Of a stretch of 40,579 nucleotides of DNA, positions 18,861 to 27,276 are shown piece after piece. The translations under genes were made by a program, and so were the position numbers. Position 1 is the first letter of the stretch, and every line of letters starts with the position of its first letter. Source of the DNA: Lentisalinibacter sp035655155 (GTDB lineage Bacteria > Pseudomonadota > Gammaproteobacteria > Steroidobacterales > Woeseiaceae). The notes beneath the pieces are model-generated. The model worked only from the letters and a program-made list of their open reading frames with translations. It was not told where the DNA came from and did not search any database. Location of the stretch: positions 1 to 40,579 of the forward strand of contig DASRVH010000032.1 of assembly GCA_035655155.1 (NCBI GenBank), written 5' to 3'.

Positions 18861-18910
18861 GGCTTCGGCATGTTAGCGCGATTCACCGTGTGCACAAGAA
18901 ATGCGCACAA

Positions 18911-18935
18911 GAAAAAGGCCGCACGCGGCGGCCTT
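18911..18935 (-). terminator. Rho-independent terminator after rplY
   Basis: On the minus strand an 8-bp perfect stem (AAGGCCGC / GCGGCCTT, 18915-18935) with a 5-nt loop is followed by a T-run (complement of GAAAAA at 18911-18916). It lies 25 bp downstream of the rplY stop and 50 bp upstream of pth. This suggests that prs-rplY transcripts end here and pth-manA has its own promoter or receives read-through. Confidence 0.85.
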
Positions 18936-18959
18936 CTTCGCGGGCACGAGGTGAGCGGA

Positions 18960-19655
18960 TCAGTCTTCCTTCGAAGACTCGTCTTCGCCCTCGCCCTCTT
19001 CCTCTTCGCCGACGCGGGGCACTTCGCCCGCCTCCGGCTCCTCGGCTTCCTCGCCTTCCTCTTCCTCGATGACCTGACGCGGCATGTGGATGGAGACGAT
19101 CACCTGATCCTCGGCCTCTTCCTGGGCCAACTCGACGATCTCGACGCCCTCGGGCACCTTGATGTCGGACAGGTGCAGCTGCTCGTCCATGCCGAGCTCG
19201 GCCACATCCACCTCGATGTACTCGGGCAGGTTCTTGGGCAGGCAGCTGACCTCCACCTCGTTGTACTGGCGGAACAGCACGCCGCCTTCCAGCTTCACGC
19301 CCTTCGCCGACTCCTCGTTGAGGTAGTGGATCGGCACGTTCATGCGGATGGCCTCACCGGCCACGATGCGCTGCAGGTCCAGGTGCAGGAGCTTGTTTTT
19401 GGACGGATGGCGCTGGATGTCCTTCAGAATGACTTCCTGGGCCCTCTCACCCACCTTCACCATCAGCACGCTCGAGTAGAAACGCTCGCTCTCGGACTGC
19501 TGCAGGACCTTGTCGTGGTCCAGGGTGATGGCCCTCGGCGGGCGGTCGCCGCCATAGACGATTGCGGGTAGCTTACCTTCGCGACGCAGGCGGCGGCTCG
19601 CACCTTTTCCCTGGTCTTCCCGGTACTCCGCAACCAGATCGTACTCTTCGTTCAT
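18960..19655 (-). CDS. rplY: 50S ribosomal protein L25 / general stress protein Ctc
   Basis: This 231-residue protein binds 5S rRNA. It has the L25 N-terminal domain (1 to about 95; LVAEYREDQGKGASRRLRRE, ...LHLDLQRI) followed by the beta-rich TL5/Ctc C-terminal domain (about 100-185), so it is the long Ctc form rather than the short E. coli form. The last about 45 residues are strongly acidic (EEEEGEEAEEPEAGE onward), a common trait of this family. It sits between prs and pth, the normal gammaproteobacterial order, and ends just before a clear terminator. A repeat-filled gap separates it from prs. Confidence 0.95.
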   Translation of the reverse strand: MNEEYDLVAEYREDQGKGASRRLRREGKLPAIVYGGDRPPRAITLDHDKVLQQSESERFYSSVLMVKVGERAQEVILKDIQRHPSKNKLLHLDLQRIVAGEAIRMNVPIHYLNEESAKGVKLEGGVLFRQYNEVEVSCLPKNLPEYIEVDVAELGMDEQLHLSDIKVPEGVEIVELAQEEAEDQVIVSIHMPRQVIEEEEGEEAEEPEAGEVPRVGEEEEGEGEDESSKED

Positions 19656-19762
19656 GAGCTATCTCCGGTCGGATGAAATTTCGCCGGACAGCCTTGCGAC
19701 CAGGCCTGCCGGCGGACCCCTCGACGAGGGGGCGCGAATAATACCGGAAGCCGCAACATTTG

Positions 19763-19914
19763 TGTAGGAGGGCCTTCAGGCCCGATCTCCTCGCTTTCTT
19801 TTTGGCGTTGGCCCGTTACGCAACCACGAGGCGGCCGTCATGCGGGGGTATCCCTCGGCGCGACCTTTTGTCGGGAGCAAGATGGATACCCCCGCAGGGC
19901 GGCCACGATAGAAA
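19763..19914. repeat. Composite repeat: REP unit plus inverted-repeat element
   Basis: Between prs and rplY a REP unit (19763-19787) is followed by an inverted repeat. The arms at about 19834-19855 and 19884-19904 match at 19 of 21 positions around TGCGGGGGTATCC / GGATACCCCCGCA, and the right arm continues into GGGCGGCCACGATAGAAA (to 19914). The first and last blocks are shared with 4429-4516 in the same order, so this looks like the fuller copy of a genome-specific composite element. Confidence 0.75.
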
Positions 19915-19919
19915 AGGGG

Positions 19920-20873
19920 TTAGTCGAGGTAGAGCGAGCTCACCGATTCCTCGTCGCTGATGCGGCGGATGGTCTCGGCCAGCAGTTCCGCCGTGGAGAG
20001 CTGGCGGATACGGGTGCAGGCGGCGGCTTCCTCGGACAGCGGAATGGTGTCGGTCACCACCATCTCGTCCAGCTCGGAGTTCGAGATGCGCTCCACGGCC
20101 GGGCCCGAGAGCACCGGATGGGTGATGTAGGCGACCACCCGCACGGCGCCCTTCTCCTTCAGCACCGAGGCGGCCTGGCACAGGGTGCCGGCGGTATCCA
20201 CCAGGTCGTCGATCAGCACGCAGGTCTTGCCGTCGACGTTACCGATGATGTTCATCACCTCCGCCACGTTCGCGCGGGGGCGGCGTTTGTCGATGATGGC
20301 GAGATCCGTGTCGTCCAGCCGCTTGGCCAGCGCCCGGGCGCGGACCACGCCGCCGACGTCCGGCGAGACCACCACCTTGTTGGGGTATTTCTGCTTCCAG
20401 GCGTCGCCGAGCAGGATGGGCGAGGCGTAGACGTTGTCCACCGGGATGTCGAAGAAGCCCTGAATCTGGTCGGCATGCAGGTCCACGGTCAGCACCCGGT
20501 CCACGCCCGAGGTGGCGATGAGCTTGGCCACCAGCTTGGCCGTGATGGGCACCCGCGAGGCGCGGGGCCGGCGGTCCTGGCGGGCGTAGCCGTAATAGGG
20601 GATGACGGCGGTGATGCGCGACGCCGAGGCCCGGTGGCAGGCGTCCACCATCACCAGCAGTTCCATGAGGTTGTCGTTGGAGGGCGGACAGGTGGGCTGG
20701 ACGATGAACGTGTCCCGGCCGCGGATGTTCTCGAGTATCTCGACACTGGTCTCGCCGTCGGAGAACTTGCCCACGTGGGCCTTCGCCAGCGGTATGCGGA
20801 GATGACGGGCGATATCGGCCGTCAGCTGGGGATGCGCGTTCCCGGAGAACAGCGCCATACTGCGAATATCCAC
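19920..20873 (-). CDS. prs: Ribose-phosphate pyrophosphokinase (PRPP synthetase)
   Basis: The enzyme makes PRPP from ribose-5-phosphate and ATP for nucleotide, histidine and tryptophan synthesis. At 317 residues it matches the class I hexameric enzyme. Visible motifs are NAHPQLTADIA near the start, the flexible loop PYYGYARQDRRPR, DLHADQIQGFF, and the PRPP-binding loop VLIDDLVDTAGTL. The start is GTG at 20873, supported by the ribosome site GGGAGGA just upstream; an internal ATG at 20858 is an alternative. It lies about 80 nt downstream of the tRNA-Gln gene and may share its transcript. Confidence 0.96.
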   Translation of the reverse strand: MDIRSMALFSGNAHPQLTADIARHLRIPLAKAHVGKFSDGETSVEILENIRGRDTFIVQPTCPPSNDNLMELLVMVDACHRASASRITAVIPYYGYARQDRRPRASRVPITAKLVAKLIATSGVDRVLTVDLHADQIQGFFDIPVDNVYASPILLGDAWKQKYPNKVVVSPDVGGVVRARALAKRLDDTDLAIIDKRRPRANVAEVMNIIGNVDGKTCVLIDDLVDTAGTLCQAASVLKEKGAVRVVAYITHPVLSGPAVERISNSELDEMVVTDTIPLSEEAAACTRIRQLSTAELLAETIRRISDEESVSSLYLD

Positions 20874-20952
20874 CGAATCCTCCCTTTGCCCGTCTGTGAC
20901 TCTTTGTTATTGCTCTTCTTGACGGGCCCAGTGCCTCTATGCCCGGCGACGA

Positions 20953-21027
20953 TGGCTGGGGTGGCAGGATTCGAACCTGCGAATCACGGGATCAAAACCC
21001 GTTGCCTTACCACTTGGCTACACCCCA
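20953..21027 (-). tRNA. tRNA-Gln (anticodon UUG)
   Basis: The minus strand reads TGGGGTGTAGCCAAGTGGTA from the 5' end at 21027. It then shows an anticodon stem with loop TTTTGAT (anticodon TTG), a T-arm containing GGTTCGAATCC, acceptor complement CACCCCA, discriminator G and an encoded CCA at 20955-20953. All four stems pair. A glutamine tRNA just upstream of prs is the normal gammaproteobacterial arrangement. Confidence 0.97.
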
Positions 21028-21147
21028 GAAACCCGACCGCCGCCCCCGAAGGGGGCCCTGCGGCACGGCTCCAAGCCGGAGACCCGCTCCCGGCCGCGCC
21101 GACGCGCGCATTGTCCCGAGCCTCTCCGGGGGTGTCAACGCGACGCC

Positions 21148-21762
21148 TCAGCGCACCGCCCCGGGCCCGAAATTCCACTCCTTCACCACGATGGTGAGGC
21201 GGAGATCCGCGCTGCGCGCCCGTATGCGGTAGGGCAGCATCACCCCGGCGGCAGCGCGGTAATCCGGGTATTCCACCCGCCAGCCTGCCTGCTCCAGCCG
21301 GGCCAGCCGGCCCTCCGGCGCCACCTCGGTGTCCGCGGGGCGGGCCGGGTCCGGCAGTCCCCGGAGCCACCAGGACAGGCTCGCCACCGGGATGGACCAG
21401 CCGTAGATGCGGCGCAACTCCTCCTCCGGCCGGGTCAGGGCCACCGTGCTGCCGTCGGAGGCAGTCAGGATCAGCCCCTCCGGGCCGCCTTCCAGACGGA
21501 TGCCGCCCGCGCCGAGCGGGCCGCGGATGGATACCGTCACTGCGTCTTCGTCCTGGCGCCAGTCGAGGCTGCCGCTCTCGGCCTGGTCGCCGGCCACCAC
21601 GGCGATGCGCCCGCCGGCACGCCAGGTATCCATTGCACCCAGCACGGCGCTGCGCTGCTCCCAGCTCTCCAGCGGCGGCAGGGTCAGGGTGGGCCGGGCG
21701 GCGCAGCCCGCCAGCAGCAGACCCAGAAGGCCGAGTGCAGCCAGTACGGGCAGGCGGGGCAC
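21148..21762 (-). CDS. lolB: Outer-membrane lipoprotein insertion protein LolB
   Basis: LolB accepts lipoproteins from LolA and places them in the outer membrane. The 204-residue protein starts with GTG and has a lipoprotein signal peptide with lipobox LLAGC (Cys20). The LolB fold is recognisable from WRAGGRIAV, GSLDWRQDEDAVTVSIRGPLG, LRRIYGWSIPVASLSWWLRG and the final MLPYRI...DLRLTIVVKEWNF. It lies 7 nt downstream of the TPR lipoprotein gene, so the two form one unit. The usual next gene, ispE, is missing; 120 bp lead directly to tRNA-Gln. Confidence 0.93.
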   Translation of the reverse strand: MPRLPVLAALGLLGLLLAGCAARPTLTLPPLESWEQRSAVLGAMDTWRAGGRIAVVAGDQAESGSLDWRQDEDAVTVSIRGPLGAGGIRLEGGPEGLILTASDGSTVALTRPEEELRRIYGWSIPVASLSWWLRGLPDPARPADTEVAPEGRLARLEQAGWRVEYPDYRAAAGVMLPYRIRARSADLRLTIVVKEWNFGPGAVR

Positions 21763-21769
21763 GGCAGGC

Positions 21770-23488
21770 TCAGCTCTCGGTGGTCTCGGACGCTTCCATC
21801 AGGCGTTGCAGCGTGTCGCGCAACGGTTCGCTGCCGGGGAACTCGTCATAGGCCTCCTGCAGGATGTCGCGGGCTTCTTCCCGACGGCCGAGCGCCCAGA
21901 GAGTCTCGCCCAAATGGGCGGCCACTTCCGGGTCGCGGATCATCTCCCAGGCCCGCTCCAGGTACGCCAGCGCCTCCTCCGGCTCGCCCTGGCGGAACAG
22001 CACCCAGCCCATGCTGTCGATGATGGCCGCGTTGTCCGGCTCTTTCTCGAGGGCGTGCTCGATGAGCTTGCGGGCCTCCTTCAGCCGGTCGGTGCGGTCC
22101 GCCAGCGTATAGCCCAGGGCATTCAGTGCCGTCGCGCTCTCCGGGCGCAGCGCCAGCGCCTCCCGGTAGCTCTCGATGGCGGCTTCCGTCTCGCCGCGCG
22201 CAAGCTCCACCTCGGCGCGGCTCAGCAGCAGCCCCAGCGAAGGCGGCCTGGCCGCCAGGATCTCGTCGTAGGCTTCCAGCGCCTCCTCGTAGCGTTCCAT
22301 GGCTTCCAGCAGCTGGGCTTCGGTAAAGCGCACGTCCAGCGCCTGGCGAGGATTGCGCCGGGCGAACCGCTCCAGCTGGGACAGCGCGGCATCCGCCTGG
22401 CCCAGCCGGGTCAGGATCACGCTCACCCGCTGCTGGGCGGCGAGCTGCAGGCGGCCTTCGCCCACCTGGGAGTACAGGCGCATGGCCTGGAACCAGTCCT
22501 CGCGCTCCTCGGCGATGGTGGCCAGATAGAAGAGTGCCTCGTGGGTGTGCGCACCGCTCTTCAGCAGTTCCGAGAAATCCGTCCAGGCGGCGTCGTAGTC
22601 GCCCTGCTGCAGGCTGATGAGCGCCGTGGCCCGCCAAGCATCCGCCTGCTCGGGATCGTCCTGCAGCACCCGGTTCACCACCGTACGCGCCTCGTCGGGC
22701 CGGTCTGCCCCGGCCAGAAACAGGGCGTAGTCCAGCCGCAGATCCAGATCTTCGGCATCGGCCAGCGGCGCGGCGGTCTCGAGCGCCGCCTCGGTCTGCC
22801 CGTCCGCCTCCAGCGCGCGGGCCAGGAGCAGCGTCGCGCGGGGCTCCTCCGGTGCGAGTTCCCGCGCGCGCCCGGCGTAGGCGATCGCGGTCTCTGCCTC
22901 ATCGGCACGCAGGGCCGCGCTCGCCGCCGTGGCCTGGGCGTAGGCATTGTCGTCATAGGCGCCGGCGAGGCGCTCGGCCACCGCGAATGCATCGTCGGGG
23001 TGGCCTTCCTCCATCAGCAGGGTGACCAGCTCGCGGAACGCGGCATCGTCGGCGCCCGCGGCGGCGGCAGCCCGGTTCAGATGCCGTGCCGCCTCCTCCA
23101 GCTGCTGGTGCTGCAGCGCCAGCCGGCCGGCGTAACGGCGGGCCTCGGCGTCGCCGGGCGCGAGTTCCACCCAGCGCTGCGCGGCCTCGTAGGCGACGCG
23201 ATCGTAGCCGTAGTCGAAGGCCGTGCGGGTCGCCTGGCTTGCGGTCTCTACCGACTCCCCGGCCCGTGCCGCCTTCAGGTATTCTTCGACCCCCGTGGCG
23301 TTCTCGCCCCGCTGCAGGGCGATCTCGGCCATGAGTATGTGGTAGGTTCGATCCTGCCCGTCGGTGGACTCGGGAGCCGGTTGCGGGGTGCCGGCGCAGC
23401 CCGCCGCAAAGGCGGCCAGCAACAGAATCTGCAGCGTGGCGAGGGCCGGGACCCCGCCTCGACGCGGGAGGGTATGTGTGTCTAGCAT
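21770..23488 (-). CDS. TPR-repeat outer-membrane-type lipoprotein
   Basis: From the ATG at 23488 the protein is 572 residues. A much longer open frame upstream runs antisense through hemA and is an artefact of high GC. The N-terminus is a lipoprotein signal with lipobox AFAAGC (Cys31). The rest is almost entirely tetratricopeptide repeats from about residue 50 to 560, for example YEEALEAYDEILAARP, TALNALGYTLADR and AAIIDSMGWVLFRQGEPEEA. A TPR lipoprotein upstream of lolB is a recurrent arrangement in gammaproteobacteria such as Pseudomonas. Its role there is not well defined; an envelope-assembly scaffold is likely. It is divergent from hemA. Confidence 0.88.
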   Translation of the reverse strand: MLDTHTLPRRGGVPALATLQILLLAAFAAGCAGTPQPAPESTDGQDRTYHILMAEIALQRGENATGVEEYLKAARAGESVETASQATRTAFDYGYDRVAYEAAQRWVELAPGDAEARRYAGRLALQHQQLEEAARHLNRAAAAAGADDAAFRELVTLLMEEGHPDDAFAVAERLAGAYDDNAYAQATAASAALRADEAETAIAYAGRARELAPEEPRATLLLARALEADGQTEAALETAAPLADAEDLDLRLDYALFLAGADRPDEARTVVNRVLQDDPEQADAWRATALISLQQGDYDAAWTDFSELLKSGAHTHEALFYLATIAEEREDWFQAMRLYSQVGEGRLQLAAQQRVSVILTRLGQADAALSQLERFARRNPRQALDVRFTEAQLLEAMERYEEALEAYDEILAARPPSLGLLLSRAEVELARGETEAAIESYREALALRPESATALNALGYTLADRTDRLKEARKLIEHALEKEPDNAAIIDSMGWVLFRQGEPEEALAYLERAWEMIRDPEVAAHLGETLWALGRREEARDILQEAYDEFPGSEPLRDTLQRLMEASETTES

Positions 23489-23543
23489 TCGGAAATCTCT
23501 GTCGGTGACCCGGTGGGCCGCTTCGGGCAGATCACCGGCAGTT

Positions 23544-23558
23544 CGCTTATCATAAGCG
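23544..23558. promoter_or_regulatory. 15-bp perfect palindrome in the hemA / TPR-lolB divergent gap
   Basis: CGCTTATCATAAGCG is a perfect dyad 35 bp upstream of the hemA start. On the minus strand it contains TATGAT, preceded after 17 bp by TTCGGA, a plausible promoter for the TPR-lolB unit. The dyad could be an operator or just the AT-rich promoter core shared by both directions. Confidence 0.4.
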
Positions 23559-23593
23559 CTGCGTGAACCAATCCGAATTATTGATTCCTTCAG

Positions 23594-24862
23594 ATGCCGT
23601 TTTTCATCCTGGGCATTAACCATAACACGGCCCCGGTCGATATCCGTGAACGGATCGTGTTCGACGAGACCGTGCTGCCCGATGCGCTGAACGAATCGGG
23701 TTCGCTGCCCGGCGTCAACGAGAACGTGATCGTCTCCACGTGCAATCGCACGGAGATCGTCTGCGATCTCGATATCGAAGCCGAGACCGGCCTGGTCGAG
23801 TGGCTGCACAACTTCCACGGCATGGACGACCGCCTGGCGGAATGCCTGTTCCAGGCGCGGGACGAGGCCGCCGCCCGGCACCTGTTCCGCGTCGCCTGCG
23901 GGCTGGATTCGGTCATCCTCGGCGAGCCCCAGATCACCGGTCAGCTGAAAGACGCCTTCCGCCACGCCCAGGGCCATGGCCGCGCCGGGCCCAGGCTCAC
24001 ACGCCTGTTCCAGCATGCCTTCTCGGTGGCGAAGAAGGTGCGCACCGATACCACCATCGGCTCCAGCCCGGTGTCCGTGGCCTATGCCGCCGTGTCGCTC
24101 GCCCGACAAATTTTCTCCCGCTTCGACAAGCACACGGCGCTGCTGGTGGGCGCCGGCGAGACCATCGAGCTTGTCGCCCGCCACCTGCACGGCCATGGCA
24201 TCGGCCGCCTGTTCATCGCCAACCGCAGCCTGCCGCGGGCCCGCGCGCTGGCCGCCGAGTTCGGCGGTTTCGCCCTGCCGCTCTCCGAGCTGCCCGGCAC
24301 CCTGCCCGAGGCCGACATCATCATCAGCTCCACGGCGAGCCCCGACCCGCTCATCACCGCTGCCGATATGAAACGGGCGCTGGAACTGCGCAAGCGCAAA
24401 CCCATCTTCGCCTGCGACATCGCCGTGCCGCGGGACATCGAGCCCGAGGTGGCGAACTTCGAGGACGTGTATCTCTACACCGTCGACGACCTGCAGGGCG
24501 TGATCAACGACGGCCTGCAGAGCAGGAAGGCGGCCGCCGACGAGGCCGAGCGCATCATCGAGTTCGAACTGGAGCGCTTCCGCAATGCCGAGCGGGTGCT
24601 GGACGCCGTGCCCATCATCAAGTCCATCCGCGGCCGCGGCGAGGACCTGAAGCAGGAGGTGCTCGAGCAGGCCATGCGCCGGCTGGCGAACTCCGGCGAC
24701 CCCGAGGCAGCGCTCCGATTCCTGGCCTCCACGCTCATGAACAAGATGCTGCACAAGCCCAGCGAGCGGCTGCGCCAGGCCGGCGAAGAGTCCGACGAGG
24801 CCATCATGCTCTCTGCGCGGGAACTCTTCGGCCTGAACGACGACAAAAAGAACCGCTCCTGA
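23594..24862 (+). CDS. hemA: Glutamyl-tRNA reductase
   Basis: This is the first committed enzyme of C5 tetrapyrrole synthesis, reducing glutamyl-tRNA to glutamate-1-semialdehyde. At 422 residues it has the normal length. The N-terminal catalytic domain shows GINHNTAPVDIRE and STCNRTE with nucleophile Cys50. The NADPH domain has VGAGETIELVARHL and a variant of the NRS loop (IANRSLPRA). The C-terminal helical dimerisation domain ends in ARELFGL. It is followed after 26 nt by prfA, the conserved order in gammaproteobacteria, and is divergent from the TPR-lolB unit. Confidence 0.97.
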   Translation: MPFFILGINHNTAPVDIRERIVFDETVLPDALNESGSLPGVNENVIVSTCNRTEIVCDLDIEAETGLVEWLHNFHGMDDRLAECLFQARDEAAARHLFRVACGLDSVILGEPQITGQLKDAFRHAQGHGRAGPRLTRLFQHAFSVAKKVRTDTTIGSSPVSVAYAAVSLARQIFSRFDKHTALLVGAGETIELVARHLHGHGIGRLFIANRSLPRARALAAEFGGFALPLSELPGTLPEADIIISSTASPDPLITAADMKRALELRKRKPIFACDIAVPRDIEPEVANFEDVYLYTVDDLQGVINDGLQSRKAAADEAERIIEFELERFRNAERVLDAVPIIKSIRGRGEDLKQEVLEQAMRRLANSGDPEAALRFLASTLMNKMLHKPSERLRQAGEESDEAIMLSARELFGLNDDKKNRS

Positions 24863-24888
24863 GGCCGGCCGCAAGACGGCCCTCCCCC

Positions 24889-25974
24889 GTGAAAGACAGC
24901 ATCGAACAAAAGCTCCAGGGTCTCGCCGACCGGTTCGAGGAACTCGCCGGTCTGCTCGCCGACCCGGACGTCATCACCGCGCAGGACCGCTTCCGGGACT
25001 ATTCGAAGGAGTACGCGCAGCTCGAGCCGGTGATGTCGCTGTTCCGCCGCTACCGTGAGCTCATGGACGACCTGGCCGCTGCCGAAGAGATGGCGAAGGA
25101 CACCGACGCCGACATGCAGGCGATGGGCGGCGAGGAAATAGAGCGGCTGGAGGCCGAACGCGAGACCCTCGAGCGCGAACTGGAGCTCGCGCTGGTGCCG
25201 AAAGACCCGAAGGACGAGAGCGACGTGTACCTCGAGATCCGCGCCGGCACCGGCGGCGACGAGGCGGCCATCTTCGCCGGCGATCTCTTCCGCATGTACT
25301 CCCGCTACGCCGAGGCGAAGGGCTGGCGCATCGAGGTGCTCTCCGCCAGCGAGGGCGAGCACGGCGGCTACAAGGAGATCATCTGCAAGGTCAGCGGCCG
25401 GAATGTCTACGCGCAGATGAAGTTCGAGTCCGGTGCCCACCGGGTGCAGCGCGTGCCGGAGACCGAGTCCCAGGGACGCATCCATACCTCCGCCTGCACA
25501 GTGGCAGTGCTGCCCGAAGCGGAGGAAGTGGGCGAGATCGACATCAATCCCTCGGAGCTGCGTGTGGATACCTACCGGGCGTCCGGCGCCGGCGGCCAGC
25601 ACGTGAACAAGACCGACTCCGCCGTGCGCATCACCCACCTGCCCACCGGCATCGTGGTGGAGTGCCAGGACGAGCGCTCCCAGCACAAGAACCGGGCGCG
25701 GGCGATGTCGCTGCTGCAGGCGAAGCTGGTGGCCGCCGAGGAAGAGGCGCTGGCCACCGAGCGCGCCGAGACCCGCAAGCTGCTGGTGGGTTCCGGCGAC
25801 CGCTCCGAGCGCATCCGCACCTATAACTATCCCCAGGGCCGGGTGACCGACCACCGCATCAACCTGACTCTCTATAAACTGGACGAAGTGCTGCAGGGCA
25901 GCCTGGACCCGATCATCGACCCCCTCACCCGGGAATACCAGGCCGACCAGCTCGCGGCGCTTACCGCGCACTGA
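24889..25974 (+). CDS. prfA: Peptide chain release factor 1
   Basis: RF1 terminates translation at UAA and UAG. The start is GTG at 24889, giving 361 residues, the normal length; the same frame is open upstream through hemA but that part is not coding. The catalytic GGQ is at 235-237 (GAGGQHVNKTD). The stop-codon recognition tripeptide reads PET (190-192) where E. coli has PAT; the P-x-T pattern that separates RF1 from RF2 is kept. The C-terminal IRTYNYPQGRVTDHRI is also diagnostic. prmC, whose product methylates the GGQ glutamine and usually follows, is not next; a cysteine synthase begins 14 nt later. Confidence 0.96.
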   Translation: MKDSIEQKLQGLADRFEELAGLLADPDVITAQDRFRDYSKEYAQLEPVMSLFRRYRELMDDLAAAEEMAKDTDADMQAMGGEEIERLEAERETLERELELALVPKDPKDESDVYLEIRAGTGGDEAAIFAGDLFRMYSRYAEAKGWRIEVLSASEGEHGGYKEIICKVSGRNVYAQMKFESGAHRVQRVPETESQGRIHTSACTVAVLPEAEEVGEIDINPSELRVDTYRASGAGGQHVNKTDSAVRITHLPTGIVVECQDERSQHKNRARAMSLLQAKLVAAEEEALATERAETRKLLVGSGDRSERIRTYNYPQGRVTDHRINLTLYKLDEVLQGSLDPIIDPLTREYQADQLAALTAH

Positions 25975-25988
25975 GGGAATACGGCGAC

Positions 25989-27023
25989 GTGGACGCGCGG
26001 CAGCTCATCGACGCCATCGGCACCACGCCGCTGATCCGGCTCAATCGGGCGTCCGAGGCCACCGGCTGCGAGATCCTGGGCAAGGCCGAGTTCATGAACC
26101 CGGGCGGCTCGGTGAAGGACCGGGCGGCACTCGGCATGGTGCGCCGCGCCCAGGCCACGGGGGAACTGAAGCTCGGCGGCACCATCATCGAGGGCACCGC
26201 GGGCAACACCGGTATTGGATTGGCCATGGTCGGCAATGCGCTGGGCCATCCGAGCATTATTGTGATGCCGGATACCCAGAGTAAGGAGAAGATCGACGCG
26301 CTGCGCGCCTACGGCGCCGACGTCCGGCTGATCCCCGCCGTGCCTTTCCGCAACCCGAACCACTTCGTCCACGTCTCCGGCCGCATGGCCGACGACATGA
26401 ACGCGAAAGAGCCCGGCAGCGCCTTCTGGCCGAACCAGTTCGACAACACGGCCAACCGGGACTTCCACGCCGAGACCACCGGCCCGGAGATCTGGGACCA
26501 GACCGACGGCGAGGTGGACGCGTTCATCTGCGCCGTCGGCACCGGCGGCACGCTGGCCGGCGTGTCCCAGTACCTGAAGGCCTGCAAGCCGGAGGTGAAA
26601 ATCGGGCTCGCCGACCCCGGCGGCTCCGGGCTTTACCGCTACTACACCGAAGGCGAGGCCCGCATCGAGGGCAGCTCCATCACCGAGGGCATCGGCAACT
26701 CACGCATCACCGCCAATCTCGAAGGCGCCGAGATCGACCTGGCTTACCGCATCACGGATCAGGTGGCCATCCCGCTGGTCTACGACATGATCCGCGAGGA
26801 AGGCCTGGTGCTCGGCGGCTCCAGCGGCATCAACGTGGGCGGCGCCATGGCCATGGCGCGAGAGCTGGGCCCCGGCCACACTATAGTGACCGTCCTCTGC
26901 GACGGTGCCATGCGCTACCGGGAGCGGCTGTTCAACCGCGCGTACCTGGAGTCGAAGGGGCTGTCGTTGCCTGACTGGCTGGACGATCGGGGGGATCGGG
27001 GGGATCGGGGGGATCGGGCCTGA
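25989..27023 (+). CDS. cysK: Cysteine synthase A family (PLP, O-acetylserine sulfhydrylase-like)
   Basis: This 344-residue PLP enzyme has the start GTG at 25989. PLP Lys43 lies in GSVKDRAA, substrate-loop GTAGNTG at 69-75, the phosphate-binding loop GTGGTLAG near 185, and GGSSGINVGGA near the C-terminus. An insertion with NPNHFVHVSGRMADDMN and WPNQFDNTANRDFH marks the longer branch of cysteine synthases also found in fungi and alphaproteobacteria. The last residues (DRG repeated three times, then DRA) come from tandem GATCGGGGG units and a REP palindrome that supplies the TGA. The native C-terminus probably ended near LPDWLD. Cystathionine beta-synthase-like activity cannot be excluded. Confidence 0.88.
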   Translation: MDARQLIDAIGTTPLIRLNRASEATGCEILGKAEFMNPGGSVKDRAALGMVRRAQATGELKLGGTIIEGTAGNTGIGLAMVGNALGHPSIIVMPDTQSKEKIDALRAYGADVRLIPAVPFRNPNHFVHVSGRMADDMNAKEPGSAFWPNQFDNTANRDFHAETTGPEIWDQTDGEVDAFICAVGTGGTLAGVSQYLKACKPEVKIGLADPGGSGLYRYYTEGEARIEGSSITEGIGNSRITANLEGAEIDLAYRITDQVAIPLVYDMIREEGLVLGGSSGINVGGAMAMARELGPGHTIVTVLCDGAMRYRERLFNRAYLESKGLSLPDWLDDRGDRGDRGDRA

Positions 27024-27036
27024 AGGCCCTCCTACA
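26985..27036. repeat. Three tandem 9-bp units joined to a REP palindrome inside the cysK 3' end
   Basis: GATCGGGGG occurs three times in tandem (26985-26993, 26994-27002, 27003-27011). It runs into an inverted REP unit (27012-27036, GGGCCTGAAGGCCCTCCTAC). The units are in frame and read DRG-DRG-DRG. The TGA stop of cysK (27021-27023) is the loop of the REP palindrome. The 9-bp unit equals the REP flank, suggesting slippage or serial REP insertion. Confidence 0.9.
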
Positions 27037-27040
27037 TCCT

Positions 27041-27142
27041 CTGTCCGCATTCGTCATCGAGGCGTTCTGGGTGGTGATCAGCCTGCTTGGAATCGGACGC
27101 TGGTGGATGAAAAGGCAGGCAAGGCGCCCGAACGGATCGTAA
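27041..27142 (+). pseudogene. C-terminal remnant of a small membrane protein (CBU_0592-like)
   Basis: Directly after the REP an open stretch without a start codon reads SAFVIEAFWVVISLLGIG then RWW and basic residues, ending at TAA (27140-27142). This closely resembles the last helix and basic tail of small CBU_0592-type membrane proteins. The upstream part is absent and replaced by the REP. I see nothing gene-like between here and the VOC gene (27143-27276). Family assignment is from memory of the motif only. Confidence 0.45.
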
Positions 27143-27276
27143 ACTGTGACGAGAACGATCGCGCCACACCCAGATCAGCTCCGGGGACGATGATCTGCGC
27201 GATGAATATGAGTCAGTAGCGCCGCACAGGGTGCGGTCTGATCCGTGACCGCGGCAGTTGCCGGGAGGTTATCGCC

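Noticed and set aside
21040..21062. GC-rich hairpin between lolB and tRNA-Gln as a terminator
   Set aside because: The stem is good but no T-run follows in the transcribed direction, so termination is not supported.
23488..24874. Extension of the TPR lipoprotein frame upstream to 24874
   Set aside because: It runs antisense through hemA; the lipoprotein signal at 23488 marks the real start.
24889..25974. RF2 instead of RF1
   Set aside because: The recognition motif is P-x-T, not SPF, and there is no in-frame TGA frameshift site as in prfB.
26985..27011. CRISPR-like or VNTR array
   Set aside because: Only three contiguous 9-bp units without spacers; best explained as local slippage next to a REP.
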